A stretch of DNA of 64,000 nucleotides from Ectocarpus siliculosus. Lineage: Eukaryota > Sar > Phaeophyceae > Ectocarpales > Ectocarpaceae. Below the pieces are notes generated by a model that had not been told where the DNA came from, did no database searches, and worked only from the letters and a program-made list of their open reading frames with translations. The position numbers and the translations under genes were made by a program. This document shows, piece after piece, positions 9,182-20,900 of the stretch (position 1 is its first letter; each line of letters begins with the position of its first letter). The stretch covers positions 1 through 64,000 of the forward strand of contig FN648605.1 in assembly GCA_000310025.1 (NCBI GenBank), written 5' to 3'.

Positions 9182-11137
9182 CTAGTCTTTGGTAACTTTG
9201 TACCCCTCTTTCTTCGCTGCTTCTTCGTTCTTACAGTCGGCGCGGGTGTGCGTAAAGCGAATGTTACTGAATCGACAGCCAATAAAGTCACATTCTTTGC
9301 GAGTGTTTTCGTTGTCGGACTTGGTAGTCCCAGCGAACGATACTTTCGCCTTCGCCCGCGGGGGAGGCCCCCGGGATTTGGAGCTGTCTCGGTCCCGTTT
9401 ATCCGTCCCCCGCTGAGGACTCCCACCGCGTTGTGCGCTGTATGCTCCACCGCTGGACACAAATGCCTCCTGCCCGGAAATATAATTTTCCAGTGCAGAA
9501 ATACGGTCGCGGTTGTCCTGTGCGGTCGTTTGGAGCTGCCCGGAACGAGCAGAACCGTACACGGTGGAGGCGGTAGCCGAGATGGGGGCAGGGAGCGAGC
9601 GCAGTTTATTGGACTCGTGTCGACGAGCACGCGCTTTAGATTCCATGAAGGAATCGGATGGATCTGCCCGCATCATCTCTACGCGGGTGTGTGGGTGTAC
9701 ACCGTTTTCGAAAGAGGCGGTGAGAGCTTGGTTGAACGCGTGTTCATGAGGTGGTACATTCAGCGGAGCTGTGCGTTCGGCTTCGGCTAGAAGTCTGGCA
9801 TACGCGCGTGATACTCGGAGCGCGAACACGTCAACTGATTCGCTAGTTTTAGCTTCTAATGTCATGACATCACGTGCAAGAAGAGCAATTCGGTTGGCGG
9901 GAGCGAACGATGTGGTGAAAGCCGTGACCCACTCCTTCCATGTTTTCGGAGGTGTGATACGGACCACTTCCCCACGTGCACGCAACGCATTTAGCTGAGC
10001 TGGCGGTCGCCATTCGAGAGATGAGCTAAGCATGAGGCTGAGGCTTTGGGCTGCTGCACCTCGCACAAATAGCGCGAGAAGTTTGATTGCGCGGTGATCG
10101 ATTGTACTTTGAGAGACGTTGTCGGCTGACAACAGACCGATGTGTGCCCTGGAAAGTGCCATTTTTTCCGGAACATCTTCGTGAGGCAGACCCTCGAGCT
10201 TGAGATCAGGAGGTAGGTCATTGGCTTTCAAAGTAAACCGTGCCGTGCTAATCACGTCCTGGTTGACCGTGGGTTGGGTTACCGGGGTAGGGTTGTCCTG
10301 GTTTACCGTTTGCTGTTTTACCTGGTTCGGTGAGGCCTGGTTTACCGTGTTTTGGTGTACCGGGTTAATAGATGAATTTGTTGGTGTAGACATATTCATA
10401 TTCTGAGCAGGGGTCTGTTGAACACTTGCTGTCGTGCGCATACCAGAACGATTTCCTGCTTCTAGATCTGAGGCAAGCGAACGCGAAATCACCTGCTGGA
10501 TGTCGTGCTGGTGGACGGCTCCCGGCATGAGCATGCTGAGGACCCATGCCGGCGGGGTCTTATCCGCCGCCACTGCCTTTGTGACCGCTCCAACGAGAAC
10601 GGCTTCCAGCGGCCCGCCGCTTGCCAGGAGCGGAGCGCTCTGCTGACTTGCGGCGCTTGCGCGGTTCCGCAGGATGTCTTGTGCGAGGTCATCGTCGACG
10701 TCGTTGTCGCCAACGGCGCCATCTTCGCTGTCGTCATCGTTGTCGTCGGATTGCTGGTCGGTGTCGTGGTGGCGGGTGGTGACAGCCTTGGCGCCATCGC
10801 CAGCGCTGCTGTTGTTGTCGCTGTCACGACTTTCACCTACCAAAACGTGGAAGTACCCGCCACGGTGACTGCTCTGCGAGGGTGCTACTCTCGCAGCCGC
10901 GCCAGCGGTGTCCCCAGCTTGGGACGGCGTCGGCTGTCCCTCTTGGGGCTTAGCCGAGCCGTGGTGGGTAGGGGCAGGAGCGTCGGGACGCGGCTTCGCC
11001 TGCTGTTTGGGCATCAGCGGCTTTTGCTTTTCAGCTGTTGCTGCTGTTGTTGCGACCCTCCGTCCTTTTTCTTTCCTCCTTTGGATCCCATGTTTTACAC
11101 GTGGGTTGCAAAGATAGAACGCTTCGTCGAACGCCAA
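9182..11137 (-). CDS. Gag-like protein of LTR remnant
   Basis: A 651-residue frame. The first 300 residues are low-complexity (QQ, NN, Asp-rich acidic stretch around residues 110-150, then a run of 'NQ-x-NP-x-x-V' repeats). About 340-500 is a helical capsid-like region including TWKEWVTAFTTSFAPANRIA and ESVDVFALRVSRAYARLLAEA, which follows the W...F...F / SV..F...L spacing of Ty3-type Gag. The C-terminus has a basic segment and a Cys/His cluster (CDFIGCRFSNIRFTHTRADC), an unusual zinc-binding candidate instead of a CCHC knuckle. The true start may be internal, since no leader or LTR could be defined upstream. Part of the broken element ending at the Helitron junction. Confidence 0.6.
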   Translation of the reverse strand: MAFDEAFYLCNPRVKHGIQRRKEKGRRVATTAATAEKQKPLMPKQQAKPRPDAPAPTHHGSAKPQEGQPTPSQAGDTAGAAARVAPSQSSHRGGYFHVLVGESRDSDNNSSAGDGAKAVTTRHHDTDQQSDDNDDDSEDGAVGDNDVDDDLAQDILRNRASAASQQSAPLLASGGPLEAVLVGAVTKAVAADKTPPAWVLSMLMPGAVHQHDIQQVISRSLASDLEAGNRSGMRTTASVQQTPAQNMNMSTPTNSSINPVHQNTVNQASPNQVKQQTVNQDNPTPVTQPTVNQDVISTARFTLKANDLPPDLKLEGLPHEDVPEKMALSRAHIGLLSADNVSQSTIDHRAIKLLALFVRGAAAQSLSLMLSSSLEWRPPAQLNALRARGEVVRITPPKTWKEWVTAFTTSFAPANRIALLARDVMTLEAKTSESVDVFALRVSRAYARLLAEAERTAPLNVPPHEHAFNQALTASFENGVHPHTRVEMMRADPSDSFMESKARARRHESNKLRSLPAPISATASTVYGSARSGQLQTTAQDNRDRISALENYISGQEAFVSSGGAYSAQRGGSPQRGTDKRDRDSSKSRGPPPRAKAKVSFAGTTKSDNENTRKECDFIGCRFSNIRFTHTRADCKNEEAAKKEGYKVTKD

Positions 11138-12839
11138 TATGGAAGCCCTCTACTCTGACTGAGCAGAGAGTCCGCGAGTATGGTGGCTATGTCCTGCCAC
11201 CGGAGGTTGGCTATTTCCTTTGGTGCAATGTGGCGAGGAATGCCAAGCGCGACCGAGCGAACTCAGTCAAGCTAGGGTGGTGAGGAGAGTGGGCGAGCCT
11301 TCGTGGACCCTTTTCCCATTCTCCTAAAGATTCATCAACTCTTCGCAGCCGTTGGGAATCGTAAGAGTCGTAGACCCTCGAAGAACGGTAATCTATTATC
11401 ACATATCCTCTCAGATCCTACTCAATATGTACGTGTATCTGTGCTCCCTGAATCTCCATATCCTGACCTCCACAGGCGCCTGGAAAAAAAAGAGAAAATG
11501 GGAATTTATTGTTTTCTTTCGAATTGCATTTATTTATATTTTCTACCGCCCGAGGGAAGAGAGAGATACCAAACTGGCAGAGAGCACATTTCCCGCAGAC
11601 ACGTTTCTGCGGCCTTTCTATCGTGCCTCTGCCCCTCTCCCAATAAAGACTGTCTCTCTCTTCCCTCCAAACAGCAACTGAGGGTGCCCTCTCCTGCGGT
11701 GGAGGGAACCAATCTTACTGCACACAGTAGTCTCAGATGACCAAGTCCCTAAAATGGTACCCTACCATTTTCTTCGCCAACATCGAGGTCATCATGACAC
11801 TACTCGTGCAGCGGGATTAGCTCCTGTTACTGCCTACCTACCGCACACAGTGCTTTCCCCCGATTGCCTCCCGACTCGCTATGTCGTTCCGAACGGGACA
11901 CCCCTTGCGAGTCCTCTATTGTGGGCGGCTCCTACACATTCCTCTGACCTCATCTTCCCGCCCATCGGGATACTCGTTCCAATGTGTTGCCCCCAACAGC
12001 CATATACAGCAAATTCCCAAATCCTTAGCTAAATGGTGCAGCGCGCGTTAGTTTCTGGGATTCACCCCTATTTCGTAACTATTTGCCTCGAAGCTCCGCG
12101 GGCTTGGGCATACTTCAGAACTTGCACTGCACAACCTTTGACTAAGACAGGATGTTAACGGCGCGTCATCGGGCAACGTTGCACAACATGACAACGACGC
12201 CACCACCAGAGCAACTGCTCCGCCGTCTGCTCTATATCCCGATCATGGGTCGTTAACCTCATCCCGATTCTTGGATCGCCTGATGCGATGCACCAGGAGA
12301 ACCCCGACCACTCCGGCGTGACGACGGCAGGAATAATCGGCACCCGGCGGTGATACGGGTGGCTTCCTACACACCGCCGCCGCATTGACCAGCTGCCCCG
12401 TTCCGCGATTGAGGACCCGATGAGGTCGTCCATCAGGTCTGAATTCGCTTGTGCCTTAAATCTCGCTGCAGCCCTTGTTGCCATGCCGTCGGGCCGCCCT
12501 CATTCGGCCGTGTGTTTTATTTCACTCAGCTCTCGGCGACCCCTTCAATAACATCTTTTTGATTCCACCGCCGCCCCTGGGCCGCGGTCTGCGGTCCGCC
12601 GAGAAGACCGTGCACGGCACGGGCGCCTTGCTGCTCCCCGAGCGGGCGTAAGCCCTGGCTCCCATGAAGACGGTCGCGGCGTGGTCGCGGCGTGGGGCAC
12701 CCGGCGGACATATCCGCCGTCATGGCTTCTGAAAGGAAACACCTGGCGTTGCCGGCCATGATCCCCACGCACCGGTCCGCCCGCGTCCTGCCGCCCTGCC
12801 CAGGCGTGACCTCGATTCAATCGCCATCTGCGAGTGTGC
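11138..12839. other. no recognisable gene
   Basis: Includes the probable leader of the gag element, then anonymous sequence. A GC-rich stretch at 12480-12820 is open in several frames on both strands without recognisable domains. Nothing here can be named. Confidence 0.4.
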
Positions 12840-14467
12840 AAGCGCTCCCTTTCACAACAAGCAACAGAGCAAAACGAAACCGAGTTGATGCGTTTCGTCC
12901 ACGCGAATAGCGGAAAAATTGGCGTTTAAATATTTCGTGCGTACATCGCACGAATGCCGACTGTGAAAATGTGGGTAGTGCTGTTGAAATAAGCCCCCCC
13001 AAACCAGGCCACCAAAACACGATTGATGTGTTTCGCCCCGGCACATACCGATTGCATATCATCTGCACGATACACATGACCAACCGCGTTATCGCACAAA
13101 CTCGGCGGCCGCAGGAACGGCACTACTGTATGAAACAGGCGGCCCTACCACAGAACCAACAACGAATGTTGGTTGTTTTGTCCTGGCGGATACTGACAAA
13201 CCACACCATGTTCATGATTCTACTGGATAGTGAGAATCGCTCGAATCGACAACCGCGGGAAGCACTGTTGTTGCTAGGAACACGCCCACACCCACGGCCG
13301 CCATTCACGACTCATGTGTTTGGTTGTCGGCATAATATATCCGCGTGAATCACCCACTCGAAAACCCTGTCAGCACTGTTCGAAACCAAGCCTACAAATC
13401 ATGGTCGCCAATCACAAATTCATGTGATTCGCAGTGGCAATGTTGAAAACATATTTTGATTGCCATGATTGCCAGATGTTTTTTTTTTTTGCGAATGCGC
13501 TGGCCGCATTAGACAGCGTTTTGCAACCGGAGCTCCATCATCACTCGCAGAAATCACCATGATATGACTGGGACACGTTAGATTGGGTGGTCTATGCAGA
13601 TACTGGCAACCAAGTTCTGATGGACATGTCTGCAAGAATCACACGAATGCGACGGCCTCGGTAGGCAACATCGTTGCAACAACTACCGCACCACCGCCAG
13701 CCACGATTGATCTGATGTGTCTTGTTCCGGCAGACACTGACCGAGCACAATATATGAATGGATGGTAAGACTGCGTGAATCGTCAAAGCGCGACCATCGC
13801 AGTTGGCATCACTTCGAAAAACCTAACGCTCCCACCCTATCTGCAACACATTGTAGACGTGTTTAGTTCCGTCGCCTACTTAGATTCTATTCCTCGTGAT
13901 GCATTCATGGCTGCGTGAACCGTGCAAAGCGACATCTGTGATATGCCGCAAACTTCATGACCGCCAAGCACAAATGATATTTGTGGTCCCCGCAAAAGAA
14001 TGGGCTGCGTAGACCGCACGATGCGACACTCTGGTATGTACTGCTGCGAAAACAACAAGCCTACCAACCACGGTCGCCAATCACGATCCCGGCAGAAATA
14101 TATCTGCTTGAGTCGCCCACTGCGGAACCCCTGCTAGTTAGCACTGGTCAATACGAAGCACCGACCTGGACCGTCAAACACGATTGATACGTCCGGTGCC
14201 GGCATACACAAGTCTGCGTCAATCTGCGACAATTCTCGTACGTAGCACTGTTCCGGTCAAGCTCACCGACCACGGCCCCTAGACACGAGTCATGTGTTTG
14301 GTCCCGGCATAAACTGATCTGCGTGAATCGTCCAATGCGACGACCCTGGCAGATATCCATGTTCAGAAACAAGAAGCTACCAACCACGGTCGCCAAACAC
14401 GATTTATGTGCTTGGTTCCGGCATGAACGAATGTGTGTGAATCGCCCGATGCGACAATCCTGACAAG
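12840..14467. repeat. diverged 110-126 bp satellite array, left segment
   Basis: Degenerate tandem copies of a unit with the order: CCACGGCCGCCA, CACGATTGATGTGTTTGG, TCCCGGCATAA, GCGTGAATCGCCCCATGCGA, CAACCCTGGTAGGTAGC, ACTGTTC. Units are poorly preserved at the left and clearer from about 13900. It is interrupted at 14468 by an LTR element and resumes at 17832 with the reading of the unit preserved across the insertion. Confidence 0.75.
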
Positions 14468-14725
14468 TATTCGTCAACCCTAAGTGGTGTGCCCTTGTTG
14501 TCTTTGTAAAGATTGCAATGCTTGATGTTTAGATGCTTGTTATCTCTCACACCCGGTTGGGGGAAAAGAGCAGGGAGTGCCACGCGCACGCCAGCTGACA
14601 GCAGCTGGCGTGGGAGCTCCGCACAATCATTCTCTGGTCGTACTACCCAACGCATACCTATGTGCAGGGCACCTGAAACAGTCATCTCGTCTACAGATCC
14701 GACTACATACGCACTCACACGAACA
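14468..14725 (-). repeat. 3' LTR of second LTR element
   Basis: A 258-bp terminal repeat matching 17574-17831 except for about nine substitutions. Confidence 0.8.
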
Positions 14726-15779
14726 CAGTCCCTGGTTCTTTACACTAAAGTAACTAACCACTTCTTCTGTGGGATGCGTGCTTCCGCCACCGCAAGTCAG
14801 GTTTTTTCCGCAAAAACAACAAATCAATAAAAACCTAAGGGGAAACCCGGCCACCGGGTCAAAACCCCTCCCTCCCAAGGATGGTACTACTAAAAAGCAA
14901 GATAGAGACGCAAACAGGATAACTCCGACAACGTCATCGATCCGGGTAACCTTCCCGCCACGTTTCAATATCACCTCCTTGCCTAGTACCCAACAAAGTC
15001 CAAAAGGTCTGCAGCCACCGCCACGATTTTTCTCCCACAAAGCCCAAACAAAAGTCTGTTGCGATTTACTCCTACTGCCCTCCCCGCTCGACGAACAACT
15101 ATCGATGATCTGAGCACCTAATTTCCTCCCTCCCCCTTGATTCCGGTGCATCGCGTCGCCCCCGGGGTCGGTGGTAAATGCTATCATCCTGCGACAGCGC
15201 TGTTTTGTCAAACACATCAAGCATGATAAGCCTTCTTGCATACAACTCTTACTCCGACTCTCAGAAATTCAAACTTCAGCCTGCTTACACACAACTCTTC
15301 GACTCTCAGAAAAAACAAAGTTCCAATTCTCAACCGTCATACAGCACGCGTCGATATGGCTGCTCTCCCTCACTCGAAGAAAACTGCGGTCCATCATGTC
15401 GTGCGATAACCTCCCTCGCTCTTTGCTGCGAGTGGTACGCGACACACAATACCTCCTTTATTCAACGCTCGCGGAAAACACGCCTGACTATATACTGCAT
15501 CGAGAACTTATCATCGCTGAGGCTTCTTTTCCTCCTACAAGACAAACACAGTGATCCTCATCATGGGGCTTCTCCCCTTCTACAAGACAAACACTGAAAT
15601 AGATTGTGGAGACGCCTTGCTACGCGAATCCCTCAATAAGGTGGATACGTCTGGTACATGGGTCCACACCTACCTGCAGCAACAACGGAAATGTCACCTA
15701 CAGCAGTATAACAGTGTCCTCCCCTCCCCATTTCCACCTCATGTTGACGCCAGCACAATTTCACCTGCGCCGGTGTCTG

Positions 15780-16160
15780 CAACTTTTGATACACCGGGTC
15801 CCGTGTACCCCCTTTTTGTCAGCCGACACGCTGGGTACTGTTTTACCCCTGTGCGTGAGTTTTCATCGACCGCGGGGAGCGCCTGTGCTGCATCCCCTCC
15901 TATGATACACCGGATCCTGTGTACCCCTTCTCTTCAGCCGACACGCTGGATAGTGTTTTACCCCTGTGCGTAAGTTTTCATCGGCTGTCGGGAGCGCCTT
16001 TGCTGCATCCCCTCATCTGATACACCTGGTCCTGTGCACCCCTTCTGTTCAACCTCCACGCTAGATACTGGTTTACCTCTGTGCGTGAATTTTCATCGGT
16101 TGTGGGGAGCGCCTATGCTGCATCCCCTCGTTTAGTACGCCTGGTCCCGCGTACCCCTTT
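15780..16160. repeat. about 118-bp tandem repeat inside LTR element
   Basis: Three to four copies of a unit containing GATACACCGGGTCCCGTGTA, CACGCTGG-TACTGTTTTACC, GTGCGTGAGTTTTCATCG and GGGGAGCGCC. A second, shorter motif (GGAAGCGCCTGTACCGCGAATCCCC-like) recurs from 16200 to 16490. No protein is supported. Confidence 0.65.
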
Positions 16161-17273
16161 TATTCTGCCCCAGACAAAGTTTTCATCGCCCGCGGACATC
16201 ATGAAATGGAAGCGCCTGTACCGCGAATCCCCATCATAGAGCGGCTGGATTTTGGAGCCGAATTACCATCGTCGTACGAAACACCCGCGATAGCACGCCT
16301 GGATTTTACCATCGAAAAAGACGAACAACAATTGCTCAACAAAACACCCACACTCAAGAATGGAAACGCCTGAACCGCGAATCCCCTTTCGAAATCATCG
16401 TTGGTCGTATCATCGTAAGCGAAGCTACCATCACTCTACGAACACCAAATCAGAAAATGGAAACGCCTTAACCGCGAATCCCCTGTAGAAACTTTCGGTA
16501 TCATTCGTCGCAAGCAAAATCATTCAATATCACTCACGAACTCAACCAGAAAGAAGCGCCCCGCGGTAACGCCGCGTTGTTGTTGGCCCTCGTTCAAAAG
16601 CATAGCAGATTTCGCGGTGTCGCCCTTGCTCCTCTGCGGTAATTCCACGTTCACCAGAATCGCCATGACTGCAATCCTCCAGTTCTCCCGGTGCGAGTAC
16701 TTTTCCCGCGATCAACAGGCTCGTGTGTTGTGCCGCCCGCTACTCCACCGCCGATGCCGCCGCCCCTTTGCTGCCTTGTCACTAGACCGGTCCCAACAGG
16801 TCGCTCATGTTTGTGGCCCCGGAGGATTACCCTCCAGGCTCCACCTCCTGACACCTCGTCCCGTGTGCCCGGGGCAGTCAAACTACCCCCAGCAGCGCCT
16901 CTGCTAGAGCTGCCAACCGTACAGAGAAAGTCGATGGTCTGGAACCCACCAAAACCACCATTTGCAGGGACGTCAAACGCCCGCACCGGTACACCTTCTG
17001 TGCCCGATCTACTGCTGCTCTCTCTTCCAGCGGCGTCATCTGTTCTAACGCCAGCCGCAGCGTGCAGCTCTGATAGGCAGGTGCCTGGCGGCGAGATTCC
17101 AACAATCCCACCGCAGGATGCGGCGCGTCTTCCAGCACCGCCTGGCCCCCCTCGGCTTCCGCAATCTGTTATTGCCTGCAGCAGCGATGACATCCTGTCC
17201 ATCACCCCCTGCATTCAAAATCCCTGCGCATTGCTTCCCAGCGGGGGGGCAGCGGATGGGTGGCCCGGGGGAC

Positions 17274-17534
17274 CTACCCCCCCCCGACTCCACCGGGTGG
17301 CACCCCAAACCGTGTGCTCGGCGCGGCTCCTCCGCGCCCTGCGGCGTTGCCAGCGCCGCTTGACTCCCCCTCTTCTGCCCCCGCCGCCCTGGCAGGCGGC
17401 ATCTGAAGTTGCCCTAGCTTCTCCATGACAGCCGACAGCACCTTGCTTTGCTCCTCGAGCCTCGTGGACAGCTCCGCCACGCGCGTGTCGATCGTGGTTC
17501 CGCCGCTGTCGCTCTCTGGGGTGTCGCCAGGCAT
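17274..17534 (-). pseudogene. Gag-like N-terminal fragment (fossil)
   Basis: An 86-residue frame starting MPGDTPESDSGG, with a heptad-like helix (TRVAELSTRLEEQSKVLSAVMEKLGQL) and a Gly/Ala-rich tail. Position (just inside the 5' LTR) and style match the N-terminus of the 445-residue Gag at 6153-7490. Further coding-like sequence lies at 16651-17214 but no capsid or zinc knuckle is seen. Confidence 0.4.
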
Positions 17535-17573
17535 AATCTCCGCAAAGGGGCTCCTTCGAAGGAAACTGTAGAG

Positions 17574-17831
17574 TATTCGTCAACCCTAAGTGGTATGCCC
17601 TTGTTGTCTTTGTAGAGATTGCAGTGCTTGATGTTTAGATGCTTGTTATCTCTCACACCCGGTTGGGGGGAAAGACCAGGGAGTGCCACGCGCACGCCAG
17701 TTGACAGCAGCTGGCGTGGGGGCTCCGCACAATCTTTCTCTGGTCGTACTACCCAACGCATACCTATGTGCAGGGCACCTGAAACAGTCTTCTCGTCTAC
17801 AGATCCGACTACATACGCACTCACACGAACA
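17574..17831 (-). repeat. 5' LTR of second LTR element
   Basis: A 258-bp terminal repeat; right boundary CACACGAACA is followed by the target duplication ACAAG and resumption of satellite sequence. Confidence 0.8.
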
Positions 17832-17910
17832 ACAAGTAGCACTGTTGTTCCAAAATGAAGTTCACCAGCCACCGCCGCCAAATACGATTGGTGTGTTTGG
17901 TCCCGGCATA
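17832..17910. repeat. satellite segment between LTR element and LINE
   Basis: Continuation of the 110-126 bp satellite (TAGCACTGTTGTTCC ... CGCCAAATACGATTGGTGTG ... GGTCCCGGCATA), cut at 17910 by a LINE and resuming at about 22545. Confidence 0.7.
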
Positions 17911-17940
17911 CCCAGAGAGAGGAAAGGAGAGAGTCCAGAG

Positions 17941-20900
17941 ATGGAAGGCCACACCGCTCCGGGACAACTCTATGGGAAACAAGGCAAGAACCGGGATAAC
18001 TATTACATTAGTCCGAGTGTTCGCAAAAAAATAGCAAAAAAACAAAAAAAGAGGGGGAGATGGAGGAAAAGGAGGGGTCGGGCGGCGCGTAGGCTAGCTA
18101 AGAGAGCAGCGCGCGCCGCGCGAAAGAGACAGCAGGGTCAACTTCTTAGGGTAGCAACCTGGAATGTGCGGACTTTGGCTGTAAACGGGGCCAATGGATA
18201 CGGGCGAGCCTACAGCATTCTACACGAGGCAGCGAGACAAAACGTATCGGTGGTAGGAATGCAGGAGACACGGAGGGCAGGTCGAACGGAATTTGCAGCA
18301 GCGGGTTTCCGGGTGTTCTGCTGTGGCACGGAGACTGGTGGAGTCCATGGTGTGGGGATAGCCGTCAAAGGGTCACTGTGCAAGACATCCACGTTCACTA
18401 CGGAGTTTATCGACGAACGCCTTATGGCCATGAGGTTTCTGTTGGCAGGCCACCGTGGAGCGGTCAACTTCGTAGCCGCGTATGCTCCAACCGAACCTTC
18501 AACCGCCGACAGCAAGCGCGCGTTCTGGGGAAAACTTGACAGTCTCGTGCGGAGGATCCCTTCCAAAGAAGGGGAGATTTGTTGTAGGAGCAGACGGAAA
18601 CAAATCAAGGTTTATTGAAAGTAGTCGAATTTGTACCGTCGTTGTTAGGGTATGCATAAATTGCTACGGAAATACGGGGTCCCCTCCCAAGCGGGAGCAG
18701 GGGAGTAGCCACCACCTCGGCACTCTATCGAAGCTAGGTGTTCACACAAAGTCTTACGAGGACTAGTCTAGAGAGAGCAACGCAGAGACAAGGAGCGAGG
18801 TGGACACTGTGAGGGCTTCGAGTGGTTTGCCAGCTGGAGGAGCGGCAAACAAGTTTGGTCTTTCCCGCCCACCCACCCCTTTCCTTTCGAAGGTGGGGGG
18901 AGCAAAGAATGTGTGTATGTTCTATTGGATGCCAAAGCGCGGACGGGAGATAGGTTGGACGGAGGGGACGGAAGGGTAATAGGAATGTACGGGCGTGATG
19001 AGCTCAACGACAATGGCATGCTACTGTTGAATTTCGCAACGGAAAACAGGCTAGTTCTCACGAACACGTTCTTCGAGACACGCAAGGACGGAATATGGCA
19101 CACATACAACGGTGTGTCGGGAAACGATTGCAAGCGACTTGACTACATCCTGACAAGGCAGGCACATCACGGCCGAGTTTCTAACGTGGTTGTCACCCCC
19201 CAGCCGGTTCGCCCAGTCAAAGCAGACTCAGACCACAACATGGTAGTAGCCACCGTCAACCTCGGTGGCAGGCTTGCCCACAACCGTGCAGTCCGGACTA
19301 AACCGAAACAGCAGCAATTCAACCGACGGGAATTGCAGTTTGAAACAGCACGAGGTGCGGTGACTGATCGGTTCCTCCTCAACCTCGACACACGACTGGA
19401 CGAACGAACAACCACCGCCGCGGAATTGGCGACCGACTTTACCAATGCTCTCCTCGAAGCAGCACGGACGACCCTAGGGGAGGAACCGCGGAGACGTCGC
19501 ACGCAGGGGTGGTGTGAGACCCCAGAGACGAGAGCAGCGCTGGAGGAGGCCCTTACCACACGGCGGGAAGCGCGCCGGGCGATGAGGGGCAACTGGAACT
19601 CAGCAACGTGGAGAACTCTCAAAGCAGCGTGTAAGGGAGTGGCTACAGCAGTCGAAACGGGCATTTATGCCCACCTGGACGGATATGTGACTGAACTCGA
19701 AGCAATCTACAAAGATCGCGACATGAGAGGACTGTACCATCACCTCAAGAGATCAGTGGGCCTCAGCGGGAGACAAGCGGGGGGACAGCAGTTCGTCGCG
19801 GATGAGAACGGCGTGTTGCTCCGGAACAGGGACGACATCCTCCAACGGTGGGCGAGATTCTTCAGCACCCTACTCAACACCAAATCCCCCACCCTGAACC
19901 CAGACATCATCGAACGAGTGACGCAGCGGCCAGCGACACGTGACAGTCAACGGTTGGGAGAGGTGCCAGATCTCGAGGAGGTGGCACGGGCAGCGAAAGG
20001 CCTCAAGAACTGGAAGGCACCCGGCCATGACTCCCTCCCTGCCGAATTGCTCAAGATCGATGACGACGAACCCGTTGTCCTGAGACACCTCCATACCATC
20101 CTCGTCAAGGTGTGGAACGGAGGAGATATCCCCCAAGAGTAGAAGGACGCAACCATCAAGGTGCTGTACCAAAAGGGTGACCGGTCCAACTGTAACAACT
20201 ACAGAGGGATTTCGCTACTATCTCACGTAGGCAAGGTTCCCATCAAGATCATCACCAACCGTCTAAGCGCCTTCTGCGAAGCCAACAACATCCTCCCGGA
20301 GGAACAGTGCGGATTCTGACCGGGGCGATCCACCGTCGACATGCTGTTTGTCGTGCGTCGCCTCCAGGAGCTGGGGCGGAGAAAGAAAATACCGCTCTAC
20401 ATGTGCTTCGTCGACTTGAAGAAGGCGTATGATTCGGTGGACCGAGAGATGCTATGGAAGGTGCTGGCCAGGGCCGGGATTCCCGCGAAGCTAATCAAAG
20501 TCATCCGTCAATTCCACGATGGAATGCGGGCCCGGGTGCGCATGGACGACGGAGAACTATCGGACTGGTTCTTCGTCACACAGGGTGTGCGACAAGGATG
20601 TGTGCTATCCCCACTGCTGTTCAACATCTTCTTCGCCGAGGTCCTCGAGGTCGTCGTTATCCGATTCAGCGAGGATGATGTTGTTCTGCGGCATCTGGTG
20701 TGCTTGGAGGAGGAGAAGACGGAAGCGGGGGGGGGGGAGGAGACACCCCTTGACCGAGTACGGAGGGCAGTATGGGGGATGCTGTATGCCGATGATGCCG
20801 GCGTCGTATCGAGGTCTGCAGAAGGACTGGCGAGAATGATGACCATCATCGTTGAGGTGTTCGGAGAGTTCGGGCTAACGGTGTCGGAGAAGAAGACGGA

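Larger units (their letters stand above)
8374..11137 (-). mobile_element. LTR retrotransposon remnant with gag and protease (fossil)
   Basis: Minus-strand remnant of an LTR retrotransposon carrying a long gag and the start of pol with an aspartic protease. It stops abruptly at 8373 where the left Helitron copy begins, so the Helitron appears to have landed inside it. Reverse transcriptase, RNase H and integrase are not in the window. No LTR could be delimited on the upstream side (11.1-12.8 kb). Family: gag of the Ty3/gypsy general type is the best guess; the element is broken. Confidence 0.6.
14468..17831 (-). mobile_element. second gag-bearing LTR retrotransposon (fossil)
   Basis: A 3364-bp element inside the satellite. 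It has 258-bp LTRs (14468-14725 and 17574-17831) and the 5-bp target duplication ACAAG (14463-14467, 17832-17836). On the coding strand the LTR starts TGTTCGTGTG and ends GACGAATA (TG...TA). The LTRs differ at about nine positions by eye (3-4%), so this insertion is clearly older than the one at 4545-7889. The interior has a Gag-like N-terminal frame next to the 5' LTR, an internal tandem repeat, and no pol. It looks broken or heavily reduced. Confidence 0.8.

Noticed and set aside
16691-17428. 245-codon proline-rich plus-strand frame
   Set aside because: Antisense to the GC-rich Gag-like region of an LTR element; low complexity only.
17683-17940. N-terminal extension of the LINE ORF
   Set aside because: The open frame upstream of 17941 lies in LTR and satellite sequence, outside the element.
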